IMG/VR virus record: IMGVR_UViG_3300025759_000171
Location: 1-45,026 of that record
Length of the DNA stretch: 45,026 nt
Reading direction: 5' to 3' (one strand)
From: a virus
This document shows, one piece after another, positions 8,579 to 15,395 of this stretch. The notes beneath the pieces are model-generated. The model ran no database searches and was not told where the DNA came from. It was given only the letters and a program-made list of their open reading frames with translations. A program made the translations under genes and the position numbers. Positions within the stretch are counted from its first letter, which is position 1, and every line of letters begins with the position of its first letter.

Positions 8579-9106
8579 ATGGCGAACAACAGGCAATCCA
8601 TTACTGATGGCGAGAATTACCTTTCTCGAAGCCGTGTCAATCGCCACGTGATCACACTTACTGGAGATAATCCTACGCAATTGGTGTCTCTTAATGGAAA
8701 AGTCTCCAAAGTCGTTGTTGATGCATCTCAAGCATCATTGGCGATTGGATCTGGAAATACTGGCGAACTCCAATTTTTGATGGACATTGAAGACGGTGGA
8801 GGGACTGAGATTCCTTACTTTGATACAATTGGAAAATTGAATTACACGGGATCGTCAACAGGTCAAGTGGCTTTGCTTGAAGTTTCCCCAGGATCAAACA
8901 GAGGTACTGCTGGATCGAAAAATTCCCTACATTTTGCCGTATCAACCACTTCGGCAGCAGAATCGGGCGGAACTGTGATCAACGAGCCAGCCGCATGGAA
9001 TGGCTTGGTTTGTGGTCAAGTACGCATAACGACTGATGTCGATCCTGGAAGCGGAACAATTCTTGATCCTGGTTCGGTTATTCGAGTCATTATCTATATG
9101 GAATGA
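8579..9106 (+). CDS. Beta-rich head protein, unknown function
   Basis: 175 residues from ATG 8579, nine bases after the previous stop, with GAGGGATC before it. No motif recognised. The predicted content is strands with many Gly/Ser/Thr and small loops, and the C-terminal strand is GSVIRVIIYME. Its composition resembles the 129-residue protein upstream, so it may be a second decoration or head-completion component. It is followed by a 49-base gap with a TATA-like box. Confidence 0.65.
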   Translation: MANNRQSITDGENYLSRSRVNRHVITLTGDNPTQLVSLNGKVSKVVVDASQASLAIGSGNTGELQFLMDIEDGGGTEIPYFDTIGKLNYTGSSTGQVALLEVSPGSNRGTAGSKNSLHFAVSTTSAAESGGTVINEPAAWNGLVCGQVRITTDVDPGSGTILDPGSVIRVIIYME

Positions 9107-9124
9107 CCAAATTATTGGGCAAGG

Positions 9125-9132
9125 GATATAAA
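9125..9132 (+). promoter_or_regulatory. TATA-like element GATATAAA
   Basis: In the 49-base gap before ATG 9156, the sequence AAGGGATATAAACC resembles an archaeal TATA box with a purine-rich BRE-like stretch upstream. Its centre is about 28 bases before the start, the spacing of a near-leaderless transcript; a weak GAGG site (9145-9148) is also present. Confidence 0.35.
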
Positions 9133-9155
9133 CCATAGCAACATGAGGAATTAAC

Positions 9156-9467
9156 ATGGCATTGACGATCAACCAACCACGCCGACAGTCTGTATCGGGT
9201 AGCACCATTACGGTTCACCTTGAAATCACCCCAGATACTTCTTTCGCTTCTGGCGGAGAAGCCCTTGACCTTTCTTCCTATGTGCCAATCGTTGAATCGG
9301 TTGTTCTTGACGGAGGCAACACAGGCTACGTTTGGCAATACGATCACACGAACAAAAAGTTGGACTGTTTCGAGGCTGGCGCAGATGGCGCAGCGTTGGA
9401 TGCCGTAAGCGGTGCAAACCTTTCCACTCACACAGTTCGCATTACGGTATCTGGACGACGTGCATGA
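9156..9467 (+). CDS. Small structural protein, decoration-like
   Basis: 103 residues. N-terminal strands (GSTITVHLEITPD), then a segment GYVWQYDHTNKKLDCFEAG followed by A-L-D-A-V-S-G-A-N-L-S and a final strand THTVRITVSG. This type of segment is common in small virion proteins of marine phages, where an extended strand is followed by a 'W/F-x-Y-D-x-x-N-x-K-L' turn; I recall the type but not a named family. Placed between head genes and the neck, it could be a capsid or vertex decoration protein. It ends three bases before a hairpin that contains the next gene's binding site. Confidence 0.68.
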   Translation: MALTINQPRRQSVSGSTITVHLEITPDTSFASGGEALDLSSYVPIVESVVLDGGNTGYVWQYDHTNKKLDCFEAGADGAALDAVSGANLSTHTVRITVSGRRA

Positions 9468-9468
9468 G

Positions 9469-9481
9469 GGGGTGAAACCCC
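9469..9481 (+). promoter_or_regulatory. Short hairpin enclosing the ribosome binding site of the 9482 gene
   Basis: GGGG-TGAAA-CCCC forms a perfect 4-bp GC stem with a 5-base loop immediately before TTG 9482. The GGTGA binding site (9471-9475) overlaps the stem, so folding would hide it. Ribosomes finishing the upstream gene (stop at 9465-9467) would melt the hairpin, which would give coupled translation. Chance occurrence is possible because the stem is short. Confidence 0.4.
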
Positions 9482-9796
9482 TTGGCTCGCATGAAGACAG
9501 GCCACATTGACCTCGATACATCAATTGAGATCAACAAGCGAAGGCAATCCCGAATGTTGGAGATCATGACCAACGCAGGATCTGTTGCCGAAGACGAATC
9601 TCCCTTTAGCCGTGAAAACATGGCAACCGCACAAAAGAAGTTTGTGAAAGTGGATAACAAAGAGCGAAGGAACATCCAAAACATAGGATCTGGCACTCGT
9701 TGCACCTCCTGTGGACTGTTGCATTTTTGTTGGACGCCTCGATGTGCAGTATGTGGCGACCCGATGCATTTCAATATGGGGAGCCACCACAGTTGA
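9482..9796 (+). CDS. Zinc-ribbon protein of the head-neck region
   Basis: 104 residues from TTG 9482, six bases after GGTGA; an ATG three codons later is the alternative. The N-terminal half is helical and basic. Residues 74-91 hold a zinc ribbon: C74-x2-C77 and C88-x2-C91 (TRCTSCGLL...PRCAVCGD), with a further Cys83. The protein ends His-rich (MGSHHS). It probably binds zinc; the role in the virion is unknown. Small zinc-ribbon proteins are unusually frequent in this genome (see 33199-36029). Confidence 0.72.
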   Translation: MARMKTGHIDLDTSIEINKRRQSRMLEIMTNAGSVAEDESPFSRENMATAQKKFVKVDNKERRNIQNIGSGTRCTSCGLLHFCWTPRCAVCGDPMHFNMGSHHS

Positions 9797-9814
9797 AGTG
9801 CGGAGCGGAATATA

Positions 9815-11407
9815 ATGCCTCAAGTATTCAATCCTGGACATCGACCAAGTTCACCGCTTGATCCTACTGCTCTGGTGTATTGTACGGCTGACGAGGTTGC
9901 AGAGTTCTTGCAATTGCCCCTGCCCGATCCAATCACTCTCTCTGCAAACACATCATGGGGTTCGGATATGATCAACATCCCAATCAGCGGTGCTGAATAT
10001 CGCAGATGGAAAATGGATTCCACTACGAGCATCACCGTGTACGATGACGACGATCCAATCGGCAAAACCTACACCGTTCTTGACGCTGTGAGCGGAGGGA
10101 GCGGAAATGTTCATGTTCGAGCAACAGAATTGACCGACACTACATCCTTCACAACAGCAAAAAATGCTCAACTTCAAATCAATCATGCTTTGACCAACAG
10201 CAAGGAAAGAGGACTAACCAGATCTCATGTTGAAAGTTTGATCCGCAAAAAGCAAGACTACATCGATCAAGTTTGCCGTATGGCGTGGCGTCCTCGAATT
10301 GTAGCCGATGAGTATCAAAATTTCACCACTTTCAAACCATATCGAAGGCGATACTACACGGATTATGTTGGTGCGGTCTATTTGAGGCATCGTGCGATTC
10401 AGCGGATCCTTCGCCTTGGCGTGTGGCAGAGCGATTATTATCGAGAATTGGCAGGAGCAAGGACGTGCATGAAGGTCAAAGATCCAACTAACTTGGGGGC
10501 AGCAGGTACGGAAAAAATCTTCCTTTGCAATGGAACCCCTCATAGTGCCACGTTGACAAACGGAACGGGTGCAACTCAATGGCAATCCGATTTTGGAGCA
10601 AAGACAATCGCTCAAAACATTTCAAATCTAATCAACAAGGATGATGCAACTTCTCGAACAGCGATTGCTATCGGAAGTCTCCAGGAATTTGGATCTCAAT
10701 TGTATGTCAATGATGAATTCTTGGCAACTGCAAATAGCGACGAAGGAGATGGAAAAATTGTCATCACCTCGTTGAGATCAACAGAAGAGGGCGAATCGAA
10801 TACAATCGCAACGACCAATCCTGATGTGTTTGTTTTTTCTTTGGGTACTGCGGTTCAAGCAACAATCGCTTCTGTTGCTGGATCGGAATTCACCATCGCT
10901 GATGCATCGGCCTTTACCAAAACCCAAGGGTTGGTGTATTTCACGATTGGAGCAACCACTCATGTGGTTCGATGTTCCAGATCAGGAAACACCTTTACAG
11001 TCGTTGAGCAACTCACAGTTGGAGCGACGGCTGCCTTGGCAACTGATGTTGTCATCAAGCAACAACGTTTGAACATTGACATGAATGATGAAGAACGCCA
11101 ATACGATTGGTGGTCGATGGAAGACAATGGAGCAATCATGTTCAACAACCAATATCCGTTTTACGAAAACCATTCTTTGAAGGTGTCTTACATCTATGGC
11201 GAACGGTATCTCGACAAGACGATCAAAGAAGTGTGCATCAAAATGGTTGCAATTGACATACTGTTGACTGATGACTACACCGTGCTATTCCCAGAAGGAT
11301 CTCAAAATGTTGACCTCAATGCTAAGATCCAAAAGATGGAGGAAGAAGTCAAGCGAATGCTTGTTCCGTATCAAGAAACCATCATCGTTGCAGGTATGGG
11401 TGGCTGA
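9815..11407 (+). CDS. Head-tail adaptor, gp6-like, with a large beta insertion
   Basis: 530 residues. Residues 20-35 (VYCTADEVAEFLQLP), about 130-165 (SHVESLIRKKQDYIDQ then a Trp-Arg-Pro segment) and 460-515 (SYIYGERYLDKTIKEVCIKM then a hydrophobic helix) look like the split helical core of gp6-type head-tail connector proteins that bind the portal. Usual family members have 100-200 residues. Here a Gly/Ser/Thr-rich beta region (about 219-421) is inserted between core segments, and a shorter one near residues 40-110. The insertion resembles a segment of the 16821 tail protein. The location after the capsid block and before the tail-completion gene supports the call. Confidence 0.72.
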   Translation: MPQVFNPGHRPSSPLDPTALVYCTADEVAEFLQLPLPDPITLSANTSWGSDMINIPISGAEYRRWKMDSTTSITVYDDDDPIGKTYTVLDAVSGGSGNVHVRATELTDTTSFTTAKNAQLQINHALTNSKERGLTRSHVESLIRKKQDYIDQVCRMAWRPRIVADEYQNFTTFKPYRRRYYTDYVGAVYLRHRAIQRILRLGVWQSDYYRELAGARTCMKVKDPTNLGAAGTEKIFLCNGTPHSATLTNGTGATQWQSDFGAKTIAQNISNLINKDDATSRTAIAIGSLQEFGSQLYVNDEFLATANSDEGDGKIVITSLRSTEEGESNTIATTNPDVFVFSLGTAVQATIASVAGSEFTIADASAFTKTQGLVYFTIGATTHVVRCSRSGNTFTVVEQLTVGATAALATDVVIKQQRLNIDMNDEERQYDWWSMEDNGAIMFNNQYPFYENHSLKVSYIYGERYLDKTIKEVCIKMVAIDILLTDDYTVLFPEGSQNVDLNAKIQKMEEEVKRMLVPYQETIIVAGMGG

Positions 11408-11408
11408 T

Positions 11409-11672
11409 GTGATATTCCTTGCCCTCATATTAAACCACGAAGAAATCATCCAGATTTCCAAGGAGATTTCCAGTTTGGCTGATAAAGCCGTTAATGGTGG
11501 CCTTCGAGATATTCAAGAAAGGATGGTTGAAGAGGAAAAACAAATGTCCGATGCAGACGACATTGATTACAATGATGAAGAGGTTGATTCTGTTGTCAAT
11601 GAGCGCATGAAGCAAAATTATTATCACACGAAAATCGGTGAGAAAATTAACAAGTTGCAGGAGGTCATGTGA
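11409..11672 (+). CDS. Small acidic neck-region protein
   Basis: 87 residues if started at GTG 11409, five bases after GGGTGG; a GTG at 11400 is an alternative, and longer versions would run inside the adaptor gene. It starts with a hydrophobic stretch (IFLALIL), then helices rich in Glu, Asp and Lys (QERMVEEEKQMSDADD). The end (ATGTGATG) overlaps the next start. No family recognised; by position it could be a neck component or an assembly factor. Confidence 0.6.
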   Translation: MIFLALILNHEEIIQISKEISSLADKAVNGGLRDIQERMVEEEKQMSDADDIDYNDEEVDSVVNERMKQNYYHTKIGEKINKLQEVM

Positions 11673-12109
11673 TGGCAAAGGATGCAATTGAGTCGATCCG
11701 TGATCTGCTGAATGCTCAATGGAACCTATCTCCAAAGCCCTCAATTGAAGACATTGCCGTCCTTGATCGAGGCGAAGGAAAGCGCACTCGTCTTCAAGAT
11801 CAAGACGTCATTCGTATTTTTGAAACCGCTCACAATGAAGCGCAACCAGAATTGTTGTTTGATTTTGTCAATATCCACGTCAATTTAACCATCGATGTTC
11901 GTACATCAAAGGGAAGAAAGAGATTGGGCGCACTTCGAGATGAGGTTCGGCGGATCATTCATAAGTTCCGAAAAGGCAATGGAAACGACTTTGATAGGGT
12001 TATCTTCAAGACCCGAACCGATTTGTCGGATCGTAGCAAGGGGTTATTCCGATACACACTTCAAGCAGAGGTTATCACATTCAGCGAAGTTCTGGAAACA
12101 ATCACATGA
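11672..12109 (+). CDS. Tail completion / neck protein
   Basis: 145 residues from ATG 11672, six bases after GGAGGT and overlapping the upstream stop as TGATG. The pattern is an N-terminal helix (AIESIRDLLNAQW), a central strand pair (FDFVNIHVNLTIDVRTS), a helix with a basic surface (RLGALRDEVRRIIHKFRK) and a final strand (FRYTLQAEVITFSEVL). This fits tail terminator/completion proteins (gpU/gp10-like), which cap the tail tube and join it to the head. The size and position between adaptor and tail tube agree. No diagnostic residue defines the family, so the assignment rests on context and secondary-structure pattern. Confidence 0.6.
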   Translation: MAKDAIESIRDLLNAQWNLSPKPSIEDIAVLDRGEGKRTRLQDQDVIRIFETAHNEAQPELLFDFVNIHVNLTIDVRTSKGRKRLGALRDEVRRIIHKFRKGNGNDFDRVIFKTRTDLSDRSKGLFRYTLQAEVITFSEVLETIT

Positions 12110-12123
12110 AATGAGGCGATAAA

Positions 12124-14283
12124 ATGGTGAACACGATATTCAAGGGCGACATTGCAGAAGTGTCATGGGGTAAAGAGACTGGATTGATCGCAACAGGAGA
12201 TACAACGTCTGATGGATGGGTGGCCTCCGCCCCAGTTGGAAACACCAGTTTGATCACAATTGGAGTAAATGCACCATGGGTGGCAGCGGGTCCAGACCTC
12301 CTAATTCCAGAGAATGCTTTGGTCGGCTGTGTCATGACAATCAGCGCGAGTGGGAATTTTGCTTCCGATGATTTTGCAACCACCCGTCGAACCTACTACA
12401 TCATTGCAAGTGATCAATCGGAAGGTACAATCACGGTTCAACCTGCATTGGTAAGTGGTGGAGCAACTGCGGCAGCAAGTGATGTGATGACAATTCATTC
12501 CATCCGCTGCCCAACATTTGACTCTGCAACTCAAGTTCGCACAGATCAATTCTTTGGACTCCTCGATTCTTTCAGCCTCCCTGAGCCTGAGATTGATGTT
12601 CGACAGCAACACATCATCGGCATGGGTCGAGATGTCAACGTCTTGACAAGCGGAAGGGAAATGCTTGCTGGCGGGAGTATGTCGCTTAACGCTCACACCC
12701 TTCGCTGGTTGAAATACGCACTTGGGGGCGTCAGTTCTCGATCAAACAATGGAGAGTTGTCTCACGCCACAGCCGCAAATACAATCCTAACCGCTCGACC
12801 TCTTCATCTCAAAGATGCAAGTGCAACCCTCTTAGGTTGTACCGCTCAAGTGGTTGGAGCAGCAGGAGTTGACACCATTACGGCAATAATTACTGGTACA
12901 ACCATGACTGGTTTGAATGTTGATAAGGCTGGCAAGAATTTGTTGATCGGTTTGACTTCATCAACTCATGGCACTACAACAAGCATCACACTTGGAGCCG
13001 CTTATACGACGGTTCACGATCAAGTCTCTGCATTAGGAGGCATATTCAAGCACGTTAGCACATCAGGTGTTTTGACCTACGGATCCTACACTTCTCTTTC
13101 AGGAGTAAATGTTGTGGGTTGCTTGGACATCGACACAGGTGCGGTCGCAAATGCTCGGACCAATGGTACGCTCGCCCTGCTTCCAGCAATCACGGCAAAC
13201 ATCGCAATCGATGACATTCGAGTAAAGGTCGGAGCAACCACACGTGCAAAATTCACGGCTGGCGAATACATTGGGATCATCGACAAAAATAGCCATTACA
13301 TACCTGGTGCTGATGCAACTTTGCCTACGGTATTTAAACATGAGATCCGAAGAGTCATCGCAGTTGATGGCGATTATGTCTATGTTGAGGAACCATTCTC
13401 CTTCGCACATACTGCCAACGAATGTGGAGTTGAGAGGCTTTCATGCCTCGATGACGATAAGCGAGGAAGCCCTCACATTGATTCAACCACCAAGGAATTG
13501 AAGAATGGCGTGTCTCACACCATGTTTGGTGGCACTCGTTTGCCAACTTTCATGATCGAGCAATCATTCCGATCAACGGATGAAAGCCCAGGCACAAATC
13601 AGTTGCTTCGACTGTATAACGGTTGCAAAATTGAATCAGCAACTGTCAATGCAAACAGCGAGGGTGAATTGAAAATGGATCTATCCTATGAGGCAACTCG
13701 ACACTACACCGATACTGGTGGAGCAATGACTCCACACCGTATGTTTGAGACAACAGCAAACACCGCTGCGAATCGAAAAGCAAGTGGCATTGCCGTTGAC
13801 GGTGAAAAACCATATCTCTTCCAAGACATCTCGATTGAAGTCTTTGGCGCACCTGTTCTCCGTGGCACTCAATTTGAGTTCACAATTGCAAATGGCAACC
13901 AGGCTCGGCACTACATCCGAGGATACGAAGGAAACACATTGGATACGGACAATGTTCAACTTGGAAGCACTCAAACGGCATTTGAGATCACAGAATCAAA
14001 GCGAGCGTACACGTTCCGATTCTCAGCCATTGTTGAGGATGATCGACTTTGGGAACAGGTTCGTACTCGAAAGCACCACACCAATTCCAACGACATCGTT
14101 CTTCGCTTGAAGAAGCGAGGATCACACGCTACAAGAGAATCGGCAACCATCACCCTCGAAGACTACACTATCGTGAAGGCTGATCACCAAGTACCTGACG
14201 ACAAAGGAGCCGTCATTGTTGAAGTTGATTTGCTCGTTCGCCACCTTAAGGTTGAGGAGAACTCACCATATTTGGCACTTTGA
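12124..14283 (+). CDS. Major tail tube protein, oversized
   Basis: 719 residues, about two to three times the usual 200-350 for siphovirus tail tube proteins. Position (after the completion protein, before the tail chaperones and tape measure) is that of the tail tube. Tube-like segments are at both ends: residues 160-200 (VRQQHIIGMGRDVNVLTSG) and 480-719 (LPTFMIEQSF..., then RAYTFRFSAIVEDDRLWEQV and an acidic/hydrophobic end). Between them, about residues 235-445, lies a Thr/Gly/Ala-rich beta region that is probably surface-exposed Ig-like decoration inserted in the tube fold. Codon use is moderately C-rich, consistent with a multi-copy protein. Confidence 0.7.
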   Translation: MVNTIFKGDIAEVSWGKETGLIATGDTTSDGWVASAPVGNTSLITIGVNAPWVAAGPDLLIPENALVGCVMTISASGNFASDDFATTRRTYYIIASDQSEGTITVQPALVSGGATAAASDVMTIHSIRCPTFDSATQVRTDQFFGLLDSFSLPEPEIDVRQQHIIGMGRDVNVLTSGREMLAGGSMSLNAHTLRWLKYALGGVSSRSNNGELSHATAANTILTARPLHLKDASATLLGCTAQVVGAAGVDTITAIITGTTMTGLNVDKAGKNLLIGLTSSTHGTTTSITLGAAYTTVHDQVSALGGIFKHVSTSGVLTYGSYTSLSGVNVVGCLDIDTGAVANARTNGTLALLPAITANIAIDDIRVKVGATTRAKFTAGEYIGIIDKNSHYIPGADATLPTVFKHEIRRVIAVDGDYVYVEEPFSFAHTANECGVERLSCLDDDKRGSPHIDSTTKELKNGVSHTMFGGTRLPTFMIEQSFRSTDESPGTNQLLRLYNGCKIESATVNANSEGELKMDLSYEATRHYTDTGGAMTPHRMFETTANTAANRKASGIAVDGEKPYLFQDISIEVFGAPVLRGTQFEFTIANGNQARHYIRGYEGNTLDTDNVQLGSTQTAFEITESKRAYTFRFSAIVEDDRLWEQVRTRKHHTNSNDIVLRLKKRGSHATRESATITLEDYTIVKADHQVPDDKGAVIVEVDLLVRHLKVEENSPYLAL

Positions 14284-14321
14284 TAGTGAGCCTTTAAGAC
14301 AAATACAGGATAGGGATTATC

Positions 14322-14690
14322 ATGCGAATTGTAGGATTTGTGATGCTTAACGGACAGCGAATACCAGTTGATTGGTCAATTGTAGGAACGAAGATCGAAC
14401 ATGGGGTTGGCCTCAGCGCAGAAAACGTTGAGTTGTTCATTCAATTGCCGACCTATGTTGGAGATGACGGGCAAGCATTGCAGCAAGCCGTTGAAGAAGT
14501 TGTATCGACCACATCTGGAACATACGAGAAGCAGACTGTCAATGATCTGCGTGTTCTGTTGAGCCAACGTGATCTCCCCACATACGGGAACAAGGCTGAT
14601 TTGATTACTCGTTTGGTTAAGGACGATGCAAGTCCAGAGGTTGCCGAAGAAGCAACAGAAGAAGAGGTGAGCGATGATGGCGAAGCGTGA
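14322..14690 (+). CDS. Second SAP-domain structural protein
   Basis: 122 residues, the same length as the 8201 protein and the same plan: a beta-rich N-terminal half (RIVGFVMLNGQRIPVDW), a linker, and a SAP motif at residues 71-101 (TVNDLRVLLSQRDLPTYGNK then A-D-L-I-T-R-L), here followed by an acidic tail. A GGATAGGG site precedes the start. It overlaps the next gene by 14 bases. By position it belongs to the tail module, so the SAP domain may mediate protein contact rather than DNA binding. A TATA-like TTTAAG (14293-14298) lies about 27 bases upstream of the start. Confidence 0.7.
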   Translation: MRIVGFVMLNGQRIPVDWSIVGTKIEHGVGLSAENVELFIQLPTYVGDDGQALQQAVEEVVSTTSGTYEKQTVNDLRVLLSQRDLPTYGNKADLITRLVKDDASPEVAEEATEEEVSDDGEA

Positions 14691-15033
14691 TGCCTTTATC
14701 CTCAGCAACACACCAACTCAACACATTCTCGATACGCCAATGGGCGAGTTGATCGTGAATGTCAAGCAACTCTCTTGGGTTGAACAACAAGATGCCATGT
14801 CTCGATTCGTTTCTTTCAAGACGGGAGATGATGGATCCGTTGCCCCAGACATCGATTTGGGGGGCTATTGGCGATATGTGCTAACCAATTGTGTTGTCAG
14901 CACCGAACCAAGCCTCAGCAAAAAAGATCTGTTGAACCTTCACCCTGATGTCGGAAATGTCATCCGAACCGTACTCCCCGATCTCAATGAGATCATTGGT
15001 CAATTTGCAGGTGGCGTAAGCCCTTTGGAATAG
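14677..15033 (+). CDS. Tail assembly chaperone, short form (G-like)
   Basis: 118 residues from ATG 14677, six bases after GGTGA (14666-14670); an ATG at 14674 is only three bases from that site. It lies directly before the tape measure region, where phage lambda has G and GT. The sequence is mixed alpha/beta (ILDTPMGELIVNVKQLSWVE), as in other tail chaperones, and ends V-S-P-L-E-stop. Its last codons contain the slippery heptamer CCCTTTG, so a fraction of ribosomes should shift to make the longer form described separately. The protein would coat the tape measure before tube polymerisation and be absent from the mature virion. Confidence 0.78.
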   Translation: MAKRDAFILSNTPTQHILDTPMGELIVNVKQLSWVEQQDAMSRFVSFKTGDDGSVAPDIDLGGYWRYVLTNCVVSTEPSLSKKDLLNLHPDVGNVIRTVLPDLNEIIGQFAGGVSPLE

Positions 15034-15395
15034 AGTACGAGGACTTGGTTGCGTTCCTCGACGAAGATCTGGAAGACGACGAGCGACCTTCGCTCAATCT
15101 CTCCCAAGCAACAATTCTTTCGTTTCAAGCGATTACCTTTGCACTTGGCACTCATTTTCATTGTCCTCCTCACTTTTGGGACGATCAACCCCCAGATCGG
15201 GTATTACTCGACTATATGATTGTCCGTGCTGCCGCTGATAAGAAGGCCGAGATGCTTGAAAGAATGAAGAAACAGGCCGAAAGGCAAATGAAACACGGAA
15301 GAGGCAATAAGGGGCAACCACTACGCACAACAAGCGATGGAGTCGTTTTAGACGACTTCTTTGAAAGGCATAACCAAAAAATGAGGGGTGATTGA
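14677..15395 (+). CDS. Tail assembly chaperone, -1 frameshift fusion (GT-like)
   Basis: Predicted joined product: 14677-15027, then a one-base step back and continuation 15027-15395, giving 239 residues. The second frame has no good independent start: its first usable codon is TTG 15045 with no binding site. It is open from 14991 (preceded by TGA 14988-14990) and reads coherently across the end of the first gene (GIEYEDLVAFLDEDL). The downstream part is 122 residues with an acidic N-terminus and a basic, Lys/Arg-rich helix (ADKKAEMLERMKKQAERQMK), resembling the T domain that binds the tape measure. The stop overlaps the tape measure start. Confidence 0.75.
15021..15060 (+). promoter_or_regulatory. 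-1 programmed ribosomal frameshift signal
   Basis: The heptamer CCCTTTG (15021-15027) is in the correct phase, C CCT TTG, for X XXY YYZ slippage, two codons before the TAG of the short chaperone. Ten bases downstream, CGAGGA (15038-15043) pairs perfectly with TCCTCG (15055-15060), giving a 6-bp stem with an 11-base loop. An internal Shine-Dalgarno-like AGGTGG (15009-15014) lies about 10 bases before the A-site codon, as in bacterial dnaX. All three elements are read from sequence; function is inferred from analogy with lambda G/GT. Confidence 0.75.

Noticed and set aside
15045-15395. Independent gene starting at TTG 15045
   Set aside because: No binding site before the TTG, while the frame is open upstream through a slippery site; better explained as the frameshifted half of the tail chaperone.
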